From the NCBI GenBank assembly GCA_015066105.1, contig SVOY01000001.1, positions 310,001 to 374,000 of the forward strand: 64,000 nucleotides of DNA, written 5' to 3'. The stretch's first letter is position 1. The number at the start of each line of letters is the position of its first letter. Source of the stretch: Oscillospiraceae bacterium (lineage in GTDB: Bacteria > Bacillota > Clostridia > Oscillospirales > Acutalibacteraceae). Of the stretch, positions 1 through 10,098 are shown in pieces. The notes under the pieces are model-generated. The model worked only from the letters and a program-made list of their open reading frames with translations. It was not told where the DNA came from and searched no databases. The position numbers were made by a program, and so were the translations under genes.

Positions 1-2397
1 TTTAAAAACACAGAAAAAAAGTGGCAGGACAAATGGGAGGACGCAGGCGTTTTCCACGCAGAGGATAACTGCGACAAGAAAAAGTTCTACGCTCTTGTAG
101 AATTCCCTTACCCCAGCGGTGCAGGTATGCACGTTGGTCACATCAAGGCTTATTCGGGTCTTGAGGTTGTTTCACGTAAGAGGAGAATGGAAGGCTATAA
201 TGTGCTTTTCCCCATCGGCTTTGACGCATACGGTCTTCCCACCGAAAACTATGCTATCAAAACAGGTATCCACCCCAGAAAGGTAACCGACGACAACATT
301 GCAAAGTTTACCTCTCAGCTTAAAAGGGTAGGCTTCTCCTTTGACTGGAACAGAGTTGTTGACACCACTGAGGAAGGCTATTACAAATGGACACAGTGGA
401 TTTTCCTTAAGATGTTTGAAAACGGTCTTGCTTTCAGAGATAAGACCCTTGTTAACTATTGCCCCTCCTGCAAGGTTGTTCTTTCAAATGAGGACTCGCA
501 GGGCGGTAAGTGCGACATCTGCCACAGCGACATTGTACAGAAGTCAAAGGATGTATGGTACCTTCGCATTACCGAATATGCCGATAAGCTCCTTGAGGGT
601 CTTAAGGAGGTTGACTATCTTCCCAACGTAAAGCTTCAGCAGGAAAACTGGATAGGTAAGTCAACGGGTGCATTCGTTAACTTTGACGTTAAGAATACAG
701 ATGAAACACTCCGTATCTATACAACCCGTCCCGATACACTTTTCGGTGTAACCTTTATGGTTATGGCTCCCGAGCATCCTATGCTTGATAAGTATAAGGA
801 TATGATTACAAACTTTGATGCCGTTGAAAACTACAGAGCCGAATGTGCCAAGAAAACTGAGTTTGAGCGTACTCAGCTTGTAAAGGACAAGACCGGCGTT
901 AAGCTTGACGGCTTTGTTGCAATCAATCCCGTTAACGGCAAGGAAATTCCCATTTTCATTTCAGACTACGTTATGATGGGCTACGGTACCGGCGCAATTA
1001 TGGCCGTTCCCGCTCACGACCAGCGTGACTATGATTTTGCAAAGGAATTCGGCATTGATATTATCGAGGTTATCAAGGGCGGTGACATTTCGGTAGAGGC
1101 CTACACCGGCGACGGCGAAATGGTTAACTCCGATTACCTCAACGGCTATAAGGATAAAAAGTCCTCAATCGCAAGAGTTCTTGAGGAGCTTGAAAAGAAG
1201 GGCATCGGTGAGCGCGGTGTTCAGTACAAAATGAAGGACTGGGCATTCAACCGTCAGCGTTACTGGGGCGAGCCTATCCCCATCGTTCACTGTGAAAAGT
1301 GCGGTATGGTGGCTGTTCCCTATGAAGAGCTTCCCCTTAAGCTTCCCGCAGTTGAAAACTTTGAGCCCGGTCAGGACGGCGAAAGCCCCCTTGCAAAAAT
1401 TGACGATTTCGTAAACTGCACCTGCCCCAAGTGCGGCGGCAAGGCAAAAAGAGAGACCGATACAATGCCTCAGTGGGCAGGCTCATCCTGGTATTTCCTT
1501 CGCTACATTGACCCCCACAACGACAGCGAGCTTGCCAATATGGAAAAGCTTAAGTACTGGATGCCCGTTGACTGGTATAACGGCGGTATGGAGCACGTAA
1601 CCCGCCACCTTATCTACTCACGCTTCTGGCACAAGTTCCTTTACGATATCGGCGCAGTACCCTGCGAGGAGCCCTATGCAAAGAGAACAGCCCAGGGTCT
1701 CATCCTCGGCCCCGACGGCGTTAAGATGAGTAAATCACGCGGTAATGTTATTGACCCCAACGAGGTTGTTGATGCCTACGGCGCAGACGTTCTTCGTACC
1801 TATGTACTGTTTATGGGTGACTATGAGCAGGCAGCTCCCTGGTCAGAAAGCTCAGTAAAGGGCTGTAAGAGATTTGTTGACAGAATCTGGAATCTGCAGG
1901 AAATCGTAACCGACGGCGACGATTTCAGTAAGGAGCTTTCATCCTCATTCCATAAGACAATCAAAAAGGTAACAGAGGATATCGAGGCTCTTAAGTATAA
2001 CACTGCCATTGCGGCTCTTATGACACTTCTCAACGCAATCTATGCAAAGGGCACAATCAACAAGGCAGAGCTCAAGGCACTTCTTCTTCTTGTAAATCCC
2101 TTTGCTCCCCACGTAACTGAAGAAATCAACGAGCTTGTTTTCACCGGCAGCGGTATGCTTGCCACCACCGAGTGGCCTTCATATGATGAAGCAAAGTGCG
2201 TTGACAGTGAAATTGAAATCGTTGTTCAGCTCAACGGCAAGGTAAGGGCAAAAATGAATGTTCCTGCAGATGTTGACCAGGCTGATGCGATTGCTATGGC
2301 CAAGGCAGACGAAAAGATTGCCGCTGAAATTGCAGGCAAAACAATCGTCAAGGAGCTTTACGTTAAGGGCAGACTTGTAAATATTGTCGTAAAATAA
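1..2397 (+). CDS. leuS: Leucyl-tRNA synthetase, 5' end outside the window
   Basis: Frame is open from base 1 (FKNTEKKWQDKWEDAGVFHAEDN...YALVEFPYPSGAGMHVGH); HVGH and KMSKSRGN class I synthetase motifs; the listed ORF start at 127 is an internal Met. Confidence 0.97.
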   Translation, partial: FKNTEKKWQDKWEDAGVFHAEDNCDKKKFYALVEFPYPSGAGMHVGHIKAYSGLEVVSRKRRMEGYNVLFPIGFDAYGLPTENYAIKTGIHPRKVTDDNIAKFTSQLKRVGFSFDWNRVVDTTEEGYYKWTQWIFLKMFENGLAFRDKTLVNYCPSCKVVLSNEDSQGGKCDICHSDIVQKSKDVWYLRITEYADKLLEGLKEVDYLPNVKLQQENWIGKSTGAFVNFDVKNTDETLRIYTTRPDTLFGVTFMVMAPEHPMLDKYKDMITNFDAVENYRAECAKKTEFERTQLVKDKTGVKLDGFVAINPVNGKEIPIFISDYVMMGYGTGAIMAVPAHDQRDYDFAKEFGIDIIEVIKGGDISVEAYTGDGEMVNSDYLNGYKDKKSSIARVLEELEKKGIGERGVQYKMKDWAFNRQRYWGEPIPIVHCEKCGMVAVPYEELPLKLPAVENFEPGQDGESPLAKIDDFVNCTCPKCGGKAKRETDTMPQWAGSSWYFLRYIDPHNDSELANMEKLKYWMPVDWYNGGMEHVTRHLIYSRFWHKFLYDIGAVPCEEPYAKRTAQGLILGPDGVKMSKSRGNVIDPNEVVDAYGADVLRTYVLFMGDYEQAAPWSESSVKGCKRFVDRIWNLQEIVTDGDDFSKELSSSFHKTIKKVTEDIEALKYNTAIAALMTLLNAIYAKGTINKAELKALLLLVNPFAPHVTEEINELVFTGSGMLATTEWPSYDEAKCVDSEIEIVVQLNGKVRAKMNVPADVDQADAIAMAKADEKIAAEIAGKTIVKELYVKGRLVNIVVK

Positions 2398-2418
2398 GAA
2401 AAATACCTGTTTTAGCTA

Positions 2419-2447
2419 TTGACAACTGCTTTTCAATAATGTATAAT
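2419..2447 (+). promoter_or_regulatory. Sigma-70 type promoter upstream of rpsU (TTGACA-N17-TATAAT)
   Basis: Exact consensus -35 at 2419-2424 and -10 at 2442-2447, 17-bp spacer. Confidence 0.8.
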
Positions 2448-2505
2448 AGCTTTCGTATCCGTTTGGAAATATACCCCTGCTAACAGGTAAGGGAGGGAAA
2501 TATAA

Positions 2506-2682
2506 ATGAGTCAGGTAAAAGTTAAAGAGAACGAGTCACTCGACAGCGCTCTCAGACGTTTTAAGAGACAGACTTCACGCGATGGTATCATTCAGGAAGT
2601 TCGTAAAAGAGAACACTATGAAAAGCCGTCAGTAGCAAGAAAAAAGAAGTCTGAGGCTGCTCGTAAGCGTAAATTCAAGTAA
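2506..2682 (+). CDS. rpsU: 30S ribosomal protein S21 (58 aa, missing from ORF track)
   Basis: ATG at 2506 after [64 protein letters not shown]. Confidence 0.95.
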   Translation: MSQVKVKENESLDSALRRFKRQTSRDGIIQEVRKREHYEKPSVARKKKSEAARKRKFK

Positions 2683-2686
2683 TTTC

Positions 2687-2720
2687 AAAAATCACCCAAG
2701 GACTTCCATGGGTGATTTTT
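2687..2720 (+). terminator. Rho-independent terminator after rpsU
   Basis: AAAATCACCCA...TGGGTGATTTTT hairpin followed by T tract. Confidence 0.8.
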
Positions 2721-2754
2721 ATCTTATAGAAGAAAATATAAGGAGTAAAGAGCT

Positions 2755-3819
2755 ATGGCAGAACAGTTAAAGGCCTTTTTAAAAAAGGGCGAGGCCGCAC
2801 TCATAATGAGTGAGGAAAACATCTCTTATTTCACTGCTTTTCATTCTTCCAACGGTTACCTTGTTGTAACAAAGGATAAATCATATTTCCTCACCGATTC
2901 AAGATATGCCGAGGCGGCCCGCGATAAAATAAAAACTGTTGACGAGGTGCTTCTTTTAAGGTCAATGAAGGATGACCTTTACGGCCTTCTTGACAAGCTC
3001 GGTGTGAAAAAGCTTCACCTTGAAAGCGACAGAATTACCGTTAAAAGATTCAACGATATAAAAAAAGCAACTGCCCCGAGGCAGAGCGTTGTTGCCGACG
3101 GTGAGCTTGACGAAGCAATAAACGGCATCCGCATTAAAAAGAAGGATTATGAAATAAGCAAAATCAAAACCGCACAAAGAATAGCCGAAAAAGCCTTTGA
3201 CCATATACTTTCCTTCATTTCCACGGAAAAGACGGAAAAAGAAATTGCTCTTGAGCTTGATTATTTTATGCTCAGAAACGGCGCCGATGCTCTTTCCTTT
3301 GAAACAATAGCAGTCAGCGGAAAAAACAGCTCAAAGCCTCACGGTGTGCCCTCTGACAAAAAAATCGAAAGGGGAGATTTTATCACCCTCGATTTCGGTG
3401 CAGTTGTGGATTTTTACCACAGCGATATGACAAGAACCGTTGCCGTCGGCGAAGCTTCCTCAAAGCAGCTTGAGGTTTACGAAACCGTTCTTGAGGCTCA
3501 GCTTAAGGCTATTGAAAAAATCAAAGCGGGCGAAATCTGCAACGAGGTTGACAGGGTGGCAAGAGATATTATTGCCGCCAAGGGCTACGGGCAGTGCTTC
3601 GGTCACGGCCTCGGTCACGGTGTAGGCGTTGAAATACACGAAACACCGTCGCTTAATCCGAGCAGTACGTATATCCTTGAACAGGGGAATATTGTAACCG
3701 TTGAGCCGGGAATTTATCTGCCGGGCGAGTTCGGTGTAAGAATTGAAGATATGGGCGCCGTAACCGAAAACGGCTTTGATAATTTCACAAAAAGCGAAAA
3801 GAAGCTTATTGTGCTTTAA
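2755..3819 (+). CDS. pepP: Xaa-Pro aminopeptidase (M24 family)
   Basis: M24 metallopeptidase motifs (DFGAVVDFYHSDMTRT, GHGLGHGVGVEIHETP, VEPGIY). Confidence 0.9.
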   Translation: MAEQLKAFLKKGEAALIMSEENISYFTAFHSSNGYLVVTKDKSYFLTDSRYAEAARDKIKTVDEVLLLRSMKDDLYGLLDKLGVKKLHLESDRITVKRFNDIKKATAPRQSVVADGELDEAINGIRIKKKDYEISKIKTAQRIAEKAFDHILSFISTEKTEKEIALELDYFMLRNGADALSFETIAVSGKNSSKPHGVPSDKKIERGDFITLDFGAVVDFYHSDMTRTVAVGEASSKQLEVYETVLEAQLKAIEKIKAGEICNEVDRVARDIIAAKGYGQCFGHGLGHGVGVEIHETPSLNPSSTYILEQGNIVTVEPGIYLPGEFGVRIEDMGAVTENGFDNFTKSEKKLIVL

Positions 3820-3846
3820 TATTTTTTTGAAAAGGATTGTGCCTTT

Positions 3847-5094
3847 ATGACACTTTACGAAAATTCACAAAAGCAGGAAAAGGCTCTGCTTGTAAGCGTT
3901 GATACGGGCGATTTTGATGCCGAGGTTTCCATTGACGAGCTCGGCGAGCTTGCCGATACGGCAGGTGCCCTTGTGGTCGGCAAGGTAATACAAAAGCGCG
4001 AGGCCCCCGAAAAGGCAACCTTTGTCGGCGTGGGCAAGCTTGCTGAGATTATTGCCTTCTGCTGCACCGAAGAGGTTGATATAATTATTGTTGACAGTGA
4101 GCTTTCACCCTCACAGCAGAGGAATCTGGAAAAGCTGACAAGCGTAAGAGTTATTGACCGTACAATGCTGATACTCGATATTTTTGCAATGCGTGCAAGA
4201 ACTGCCGAGGGTAAGCTTCAGGTTGAGCTTGCTCAGCTTCGCTATCAGCTTCCGCGCCTTGCAGGTCAGGGTACCGCGCTTTCACGTCTGGGCGGCGGTA
4301 TAGGTACAAGAGGCCCCGGTGAAACCAAGCTTGAAAGTGACAAGCGTCATATAAGAAGACGCATACAGAAGCTTGAAGAGGAGCTTGCCGCCCTTGAAAA
4401 GCGCAGAGGACAGATGCGTAAGCGCCGTGAAAAGGACGGCGTGCAGACCGTTGCCATTGTGGGCTATACAAATGCAGGCAAGTCCACTCTTATGAATGCA
4501 CTTACCGATGCGGGTGTTCTTGCACAGAACAAGCTTTTTGCAACCCTTGACCCCACCTCTCGCGCGCTCATATTGCCCGACGGCAGGCAGGTTATGCTCG
4601 TTGACACCGTCGGCCTTATAAGAAGACTGCCCCATAAGCTTGTTGAGGCCTTTAAATCAACCCTTGAAGAGGCCGCGGCGGCAACAGTTATTCTTAATGT
4701 CTGCGATGCCTCTGACGAGTACGCCTCAGAGCACCTTGAGGTTACAAAAAATCTCCTTAAGGAGCTTGGCTGTGAGAATAAGCCCATAATATCCGTTATG
4801 AACAAATGCGACCTTGTGGGCGATATTTATTCAATGCCTACCTTCGGCAAAACGGTTATGATTTCCGCACTTAACAAGCGCGGCTTTGATGAGCTTCTTG
4901 ATGCAATACTCAGGGAGCTTCCGCCGACAAGAAAGCAGGTTGAGTTTATGCTCCCGTTTTCTGCAGGGGCCTTTGCCGCCCGTATCCGTAAAGAGGGCGT
5001 TGTGCATGAGGAGGAATACCGACCCGAGGGCTTATATATGAAGGCTACGGTTGATATACTTCTTATTGAAGAGGGGAAGAGCTTTCTTCTGTAG
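3847..5094 (+). CDS. hflX: GTPase HflX
   Basis: GxxxxGKS (GYTNAGKS), DTVGLI, NKCD and the HflX N-terminal signature (GGGIGTRGPGETKLE). Confidence 0.93.
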   Translation: MTLYENSQKQEKALLVSVDTGDFDAEVSIDELGELADTAGALVVGKVIQKREAPEKATFVGVGKLAEIIAFCCTEEVDIIIVDSELSPSQQRNLEKLTSVRVIDRTMLILDIFAMRARTAEGKLQVELAQLRYQLPRLAGQGTALSRLGGGIGTRGPGETKLESDKRHIRRRIQKLEEELAALEKRRGQMRKRREKDGVQTVAIVGYTNAGKSTLMNALTDAGVLAQNKLFATLDPTSRALILPDGRQVMLVDTVGLIRRLPHKLVEAFKSTLEEAAAATVILNVCDASDEYASEHLEVTKNLLKELGCENKPIISVMNKCDLVGDIYSMPTFGKTVMISALNKRGFDELLDAILRELPPTRKQVEFMLPFSAGAFAARIRKEGVVHEEEYRPEGLYMKATVDILLIEEGKSFLL

Positions 5095-5596
5095 CGGCAG
5101 CGGTGCTTTCCTGTGTCGGTCTGCAAAAGCCGTGCATAAAGCCGCCAAGCTCAGTTGAGCATATGTCACCGCCTATAACAACCCCGTCAAGGGTCAGCAG
5201 GTTGCCCCTTATAATACCGTCGCTGTTTTCGTAGCCGGGATAGTTAAGAATTTCATAGCTCCAGGCTTTGACTCTTGTGTTTTTATATTTTTCAAGGTTG
5301 AAGCCCTGGGTTTTCTGAAGCTCGTTATAGCTCTGATAGCTTTCGTCAAACTCTGAAGGTATAACGGTTTCCTTTACCTCAAGAGGGTCATCCGAAATTT
5401 CCCAGCCGAAGTAGCTGAAAAAGGCCTTGCGGTCCTCATCGGTTTCCGCTTTAAGGCTGACGTCTGAAAAATTACCCACCGTTGCGGTTTTATTCTGTGA
5501 CACGGAAAGTACACCGCCGATAACGGCAAAGACAGCGACAACTGCAAATATACATACCTTTTTTATAAAATCTGATTTTACTGATACAACAAACAT
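5063..5596 (-). CDS. DUF4830-like hypothetical membrane-anchored protein
   Basis: N-terminal TM segment, extracellular domain resembling DUF4830; 3' end overlaps hflX convergently by 32 bp. Confidence 0.6.
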   Translation of the reverse strand: MFVVSVKSDFIKKVCIFAVVAVFAVIGGVLSVSQNKTATVGNFSDVSLKAETDEDRKAFFSYFGWEISDDPLEVKETVIPSEFDESYQSYNELQKTQGFNLEKYKNTRVKAWSYEILNYPGYENSDGIIRGNLLTLDGVVIGGDICSTELGGFMHGFCRPTQESTAAATEESSSPLQ

Positions 5597-5673
5597 ATTA
5601 AACTCCCCAATCGTTTTTTTATAATATATATGCTTGATTTTCAGCTGAAAGAACGGGGAAGCAGAGGTGTTTT

Positions 5674-7536
5674 ATGGATTATATCCCATACAATTCAAGA
5701 AACAGTATACATAAAAGCCGTTTTGGTGCCGTAAAAGAGGGAGAGCACCTTGTTTTCAAGGTGATTTTACCCCGTAATCTTCAGTGCAGCGGCGTTGACC
5801 TTGTTATAAGAAGCGACAAGGGCGAAAGCAGATATCTGCCTATGGGCTGGCTTTCAATGGAGGGCGAAAACCAGGAATGGTGGGCACTGGGCTATACTGC
5901 CGAAAAAGCTGATATCTATTTTTATCATTTTGAATATAACACTCCCTGGGGAAGAACGAAAATAATGCATAACGGCAACTGCCTCGGTCTGCTTGCTGAA
6001 GGCTCAGAGCAGTGGCAGCTTACGGTTTACGGCAAAGCTTTTACTACTCCCGATTGGCTTAAGGGCGGAGTTTTCTATCAGATTTTCCCCGACCGTTTTT
6101 ATTGCTCGGGCGAAAAAAAGAAAAACGTTCCCTCAGACAGAGTTTTACGCACCGACCTTGAAGGTGAGCCCGAATGGCGACCCACAAGCGAGGGAAAGGT
6201 GCTTAACAATGACTATTTCTGCGGTGACCTCAAGGGTATAACCGAAAAGCTTGAGTACATTGCATCTCTCGGCGTCACCTGCCTTTATCTCAATCCTATT
6301 TTTGAGTCCCAGAGCAATCACCGCTACGATACCTCTGATTACAGCAAAATTGACCCCTTGCTCGGCACACAAAAGGATTTTGAGGCTCTTTGCAAAATGG
6401 CCGAAAGGCTCGGTATCTCCGTAATTCTTGACGGTGTTTTCAGCCATACGGGCGATGACAGCATCTATTTCAACAAATACGGCAGATATGAAAACAAGGG
6501 AGCATATCAGTCGCCGCAATCAGAATACCACGATTGGTATAAATTTCTTAAATATCCCGAGGAATACCATTCCTGGTGGGGAATAAGCATTTTGCCCGAA
6601 ATCAGGGAGGAAAGCCCCTCCTTTATTGAGTTTATCGCAGGCGAAAACGGAATTGCCCGTAAGTGGCTCAGATGCGGTGCCCGCGGCTGGCGGCTTGACG
6701 TTGCCGATGAGCTTCCCGACGTTTTTCTTGATGAATTCAGAAAAGCCGTCAAAAAGGAAAATCCCGAAGCACTTGTGCTCGGCGAGGTGTGGGAGGATGC
6801 ATCAAACAAATTCAGCTACGGTGAAAGACGCCGCTACTTCGGCGGAAAGCAGCTTGACAGTGTAATGAATTATCCCTTTGCCGAGGCAATTATCAGCTTT
6901 ATAAGAAGCGGTAAGGTTGAAGGCTTTTCAGATAAAATTCTGACTATTCTTGAAAATTACCCGAAATGCTGCATTGATGTGCTTATGAATCACATCGGCA
7001 CTCACGATACAATGAGGGCAATTACCCGCCTTGCGGGCGAAAGCTGTGAATACCGTGACAGACAGTGGCAAAGTGAGCATTTTCTTTCACAAAAGCAGTA
7101 TGAGCTGGGCATTAAGCTGCTTAAGCTTGCCTCGGTTATTCAGTTCACACTGCCCGGTGTGCCCTGCATTTATTACGGCGACGAGGCAGGAATGGAGGGC
7201 TACAAGGACCCCTTCAACCGCAAATTTTACCCCTGGGGCAAAGAAAATGCCGAGCTTATTGAGCATTACAAAAGCCTCGGCGCAATGCGTAAAGCCTGCA
7301 GCTGCCTGAAGGACGGTGAATATTACACCGTTTCTGAAATGCTTGGCTGCCTTGCTTATGTAAGAAAAGGCAGGGATGAAGAAATTATGGTTATTATCAA
7401 CCGCAACGAGCACCCCGTAGATTATTATTTACCCCAAAGCTGGCATAACTCAAAGGCTGTTTTCGGCTCTGAAATGCAGGGGTATAAGGCGGTGCTTGAT
7501 GCACTCGGTGCAATCATACTTAAAAAGGAGAATTAA
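5674..7536 (+). CDS. GH13 alpha-glycosidase / neopullulanase-like amylase
   Basis: DGVFSHTG, GWRLDVADE, GEVWED and NHIGTHDT motifs of GH13. Confidence 0.9.
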   Translation: MDYIPYNSRNSIHKSRFGAVKEGEHLVFKVILPRNLQCSGVDLVIRSDKGESRYLPMGWLSMEGENQEWWALGYTAEKADIYFYHFEYNTPWGRTKIMHNGNCLGLLAEGSEQWQLTVYGKAFTTPDWLKGGVFYQIFPDRFYCSGEKKKNVPSDRVLRTDLEGEPEWRPTSEGKVLNNDYFCGDLKGITEKLEYIASLGVTCLYLNPIFESQSNHRYDTSDYSKIDPLLGTQKDFEALCKMAERLGISVILDGVFSHTGDDSIYFNKYGRYENKGAYQSPQSEYHDWYKFLKYPEEYHSWWGISILPEIREESPSFIEFIAGENGIARKWLRCGARGWRLDVADELPDVFLDEFRKAVKKENPEALVLGEVWEDASNKFSYGERRRYFGGKQLDSVMNYPFAEAIISFIRSGKVEGFSDKILTILENYPKCCIDVLMNHIGTHDTMRAITRLAGESCEYRDRQWQSEHFLSQKQYELGIKLLKLASVIQFTLPGVPCIYYGDEAGMEGYKDPFNRKFYPWGKENAELIEHYKSLGAMRKACSCLKDGEYYTVSEMLGCLAYVRKGRDEEIMVIINRNEHPVDYYLPQSWHNSKAVFGSEMQGYKAVLDALGAIILKKEN

Positions 7537-7537
7537 A

Positions 7538-8470
7538 ATGAGCGACTGGACAGAAGTAAAAATCAGCGTTAATGCCGATGATGTTGATAAGGCTGGCGAT
7601 ATAGCTTCAATGGTTGTGCCCTACGGCATTTATATTGAGGATTACCGTGACCTTGAAAAGGAAGCCTGGGAAATAGCACATATTGACCTTATTGACGAAG
7701 ACCTTCTTGCAAAGGACAGGACAAAGGCGATAGTCCACGTTTACATTTCACCCGAGGAAAATCCCAACGAGGCCGTGGCTTTTCTTCGCGAAAGATATAC
7801 GGCTGAGGGCATTGAGAACGAGATTATTCTCAATCAGTGTAAAAATGAGGACTGGGAGAACAACTGGAAGCAGTATTTCCATCCCATTCCCGTTGGTGAA
7901 AGGCTTCTTATCAGACCCACCTGGGAGGATGAATTTGAAGCAGGGGACAGAAAGGTGCTCAACATTGAGCCGGGTCTCGCCTTCGGCACGGGCACACACG
8001 AAACCACAAGGCTCTGCCTTGAAACCCTTGAAAAGCATATTCACAAGGGTACAACCGTGCTTGATATCGGTTGCGGCAGCGGCATACTTTCAATAGCCTC
8101 ACTTCTCCTCGGTGCAGAAAAGGCTGTGGGTGTTGATATTGATGCCCTTGCCGTTAAAACCGCCATTGAAAACGGTGAGGTGAACAACCTCAGACAGCCC
8201 GAGTATACAATCCTACAGGGCAATCTTACCGATAAGGTTAGCGGAAGGTTTGACGTTGTTGTTGCCAACATAGTTGCCGATGTTATCATAATGTTCTGCA
8301 AGGACGTTGCTTCATTTATGAAGGAGGATGCTCTTTTCATCACCTCGGGAATTATTGACACCCGTGAGCAGGATGTTATTGACGCCTTCAATAAGTACGG
8401 ATTTGAAATCAAGGCACGCCACACAAAGGGCGGCTGGGTCTGCTTTGAGTGTATAAAAGGTAAAAACTGA
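7538..8470 (+). CDS. prmA: Ribosomal protein L11 methyltransferase
   Basis: MSDWTEVKIS start after RBS; PGLAFGTGTHETTRLCLE and VLDIGCGSGILSIA motifs. Confidence 0.93.
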   Translation: MSDWTEVKISVNADDVDKAGDIASMVVPYGIYIEDYRDLEKEAWEIAHIDLIDEDLLAKDRTKAIVHVYISPEENPNEAVAFLRERYTAEGIENEIILNQCKNEDWENNWKQYFHPIPVGERLLIRPTWEDEFEAGDRKVLNIEPGLAFGTGTHETTRLCLETLEKHIHKGTTVLDIGCGSGILSIASLLLGAEKAVGVDIDALAVKTAIENGEVNNLRQPEYTILQGNLTDKVSGRFDVVVANIVADVIIMFCKDVASFMKEDALFITSGIIDTREQDVIDAFNKYGFEIKARHTKGGWVCFECIKGKN

Positions 8471-8471
8471 T

Positions 8472-9074
8472 ATGTTAAAGATTAAAAGAATATTTGCAAT
8501 ATTTATTGCTCTTGCAGTGCTTGGCTCGAGCCTTATTTTAGGTATAAACTTTTTTGTGATTCTTTCGCAGAGTAAAAATATTCTGAGCGTTGAAGAGGCT
8601 TCACAGAAGACGGACACACAGTATATTATGGTGCTCGGCTGCGGAATAAAAGACGGCAGACCTTCTGATATGCTTGAGGACAGACTTTTAAGGGCACTTG
8701 AGGTTGCAAAGGAGCTTCCCGAAGCAAAGCTCATACTTTCGGGAAACAATGCGGGCCCTGAATATAACGAGGTCGGAGTTATGAAAAGCTTCTGCCTTGA
8801 AAAGGGCTTCGACGAAAAGCGCATCCTTACCGATGATAACGGCTTTTCAACGGGTGCGAGTGTAACCAACCTCAAAAAGGTTTTTGACGGCAAAAGGGTA
8901 ATTATTGTCACACAAAAATACCACCTTTACAGAGCCTTGCACATTTCATCGCAGTTTGATTTGCAGGCTTACGGTGTTGCTTCAAATCAGCGCAAGTACA
9001 AAATGCAGATATATTATTCTCTTCGTGAGGTACTTGCAAGAAATAAGGATTTTGTAAAATATTTTGCAGTATAA
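8472..9074 (+). CDS. YdcF/SanA family (DUF218) protein
   Basis: IMVLGCGIKDGRPSDMLEDRLLRAL...LILSGNN signature; N-terminal TM. Confidence 0.85.
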   Translation: MLKIKRIFAIFIALAVLGSSLILGINFFVILSQSKNILSVEEASQKTDTQYIMVLGCGIKDGRPSDMLEDRLLRALEVAKELPEAKLILSGNNAGPEYNEVGVMKSFCLEKGFDEKRILTDDNGFSTGASVTNLKKVFDGKRVIIVTQKYHLYRALHISSQFDLQAYGVASNQRKYKMQIYYSLREVLARNKDFVKYFAV

Positions 9075-9116
9075 AAATGGGCTGTAAAAAAACGAAGGTT
9101 TTTTTACAGCCCATTT
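9075..9116 (+). terminator. Bidirectional terminator between convergent genes
   Basis: AAATGGGCTGTAAAAAAACGAAGGTTTTTTTACAGCCCATTT. Confidence 0.8.
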
Positions 9117-9118
9117 GT

Positions 9119-10081
9119 TCAGCTTTCGAGAAAATCAAAAATTTTCTCCCACACCTTTTCATCCTGTGCGGTCATTTTCCACCAGTCGTAGGCTTCTACA
9201 AAGGCTTTTTTCTGTTTTTCAGTTTTAAGCTCCTTCTTTTTCAGCTTTTTTGATAAATCTCTGAAGAATTTGTCCTTATAGGCTACTGCCTCAGGTTTGA
9301 AGTTTGGGTTATGATTTTTGCCGTCAAGAAGCAGAAATTCAACATTTCTGTTTTCTGAAAGGCCTTTTTTTATAACCTCAAAGTGCTTTTTACCGTTAAC
9401 GGTTTTATCATCCCTTGAGTGTATAATAAGCACCTTTGTTTCGGTGTTTTTAAGGCTTTCAACGGTGTTCGTTTTTGAAAATACGGGGTTGTTTTTTTCT
9501 TCAATAGCATAAAAGTAGCCGTAAAAGCTTTTTATGCCGAAAAAAATCTGCTTAAGCATTTCCTCAACGCTCACAAAGCCCGACATGGCAACAACGTGAC
9601 TGATTTCCGGGTGAAGTGCAGGAATGTTCATGCTTGAAAAGCCGCCCCAGCTGTGGCCCATAACGGAAATGTCATAGCCCTCAAGGTCGGGTATCGCTTT
9701 GATGGTTTTGATGCAGCAGTCAAGGTCGCTGAGGCTTTGCGAAAAGCCGCGGGTGTTTTCGCCCTCTGATTCCATACAGCCCGTGTGGTCATAGGAGAAA
9801 ACAAGATAGCCTTTTTTACAGAGTGTTTCAATCTCTCTGAAATATGAACGGTGACCGCCGCCCATGCCGTGGTCAAAAACAACAAGGCGGTTTGCAACGG
9901 GCTTGTCATAGCAGTAAAAGTATCCCTGAAGCTTCTGCCCCTCGGAGCTCTTGAAGTCAAGGGGGTATTTCTTCAGCCCGGGAAAATCCTTTTCTGAAAA
10001 GTAATAAACCGTGCCGTAATCCTTAAAGCGTGTGAGCACCTGCTTACGGTAAATTTTTTCAATCTGTTTCAAAAATATCAT
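9119..10081 (-). CDS. Alpha/beta hydrolase
   Basis: GHSWGG nucleophile elbow, DHGMGGGH, HSRDDKTV. Confidence 0.85.
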   Translation of the reverse strand: MIFLKQIEKIYRKQVLTRFKDYGTVYYFSEKDFPGLKKYPLDFKSSEGQKLQGYFYCYDKPVANRLVVFDHGMGGGHRSYFREIETLCKKGYLVFSYDHTGCMESEGENTRGFSQSLSDLDCCIKTIKAIPDLEGYDISVMGHSWGGFSSMNIPALHPEISHVVAMSGFVSVEEMLKQIFFGIKSFYGYFYAIEEKNNPVFSKTNTVESLKNTETKVLIIHSRDDKTVNGKKHFEVIKKGLSENRNVEFLLLDGKNHNPNFKPEAVAYKDKFFRDLSKKLKKKELKTEKQKKAFVEAYDWWKMTAQDEKVWEKIFDFLES

Positions 10082-10098
10082 AGTAAAAGCCTCGTTTT

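Noticed and set aside
1821-2033. Antisense and alternate-frame ORFs listed in the track inside leuS, hflX, ilvB, ilvC, guaA, relaxases, etc.
   Set aside because: They lie within well-supported genes, have low-complexity or biased composition and no RBS or family resemblance.
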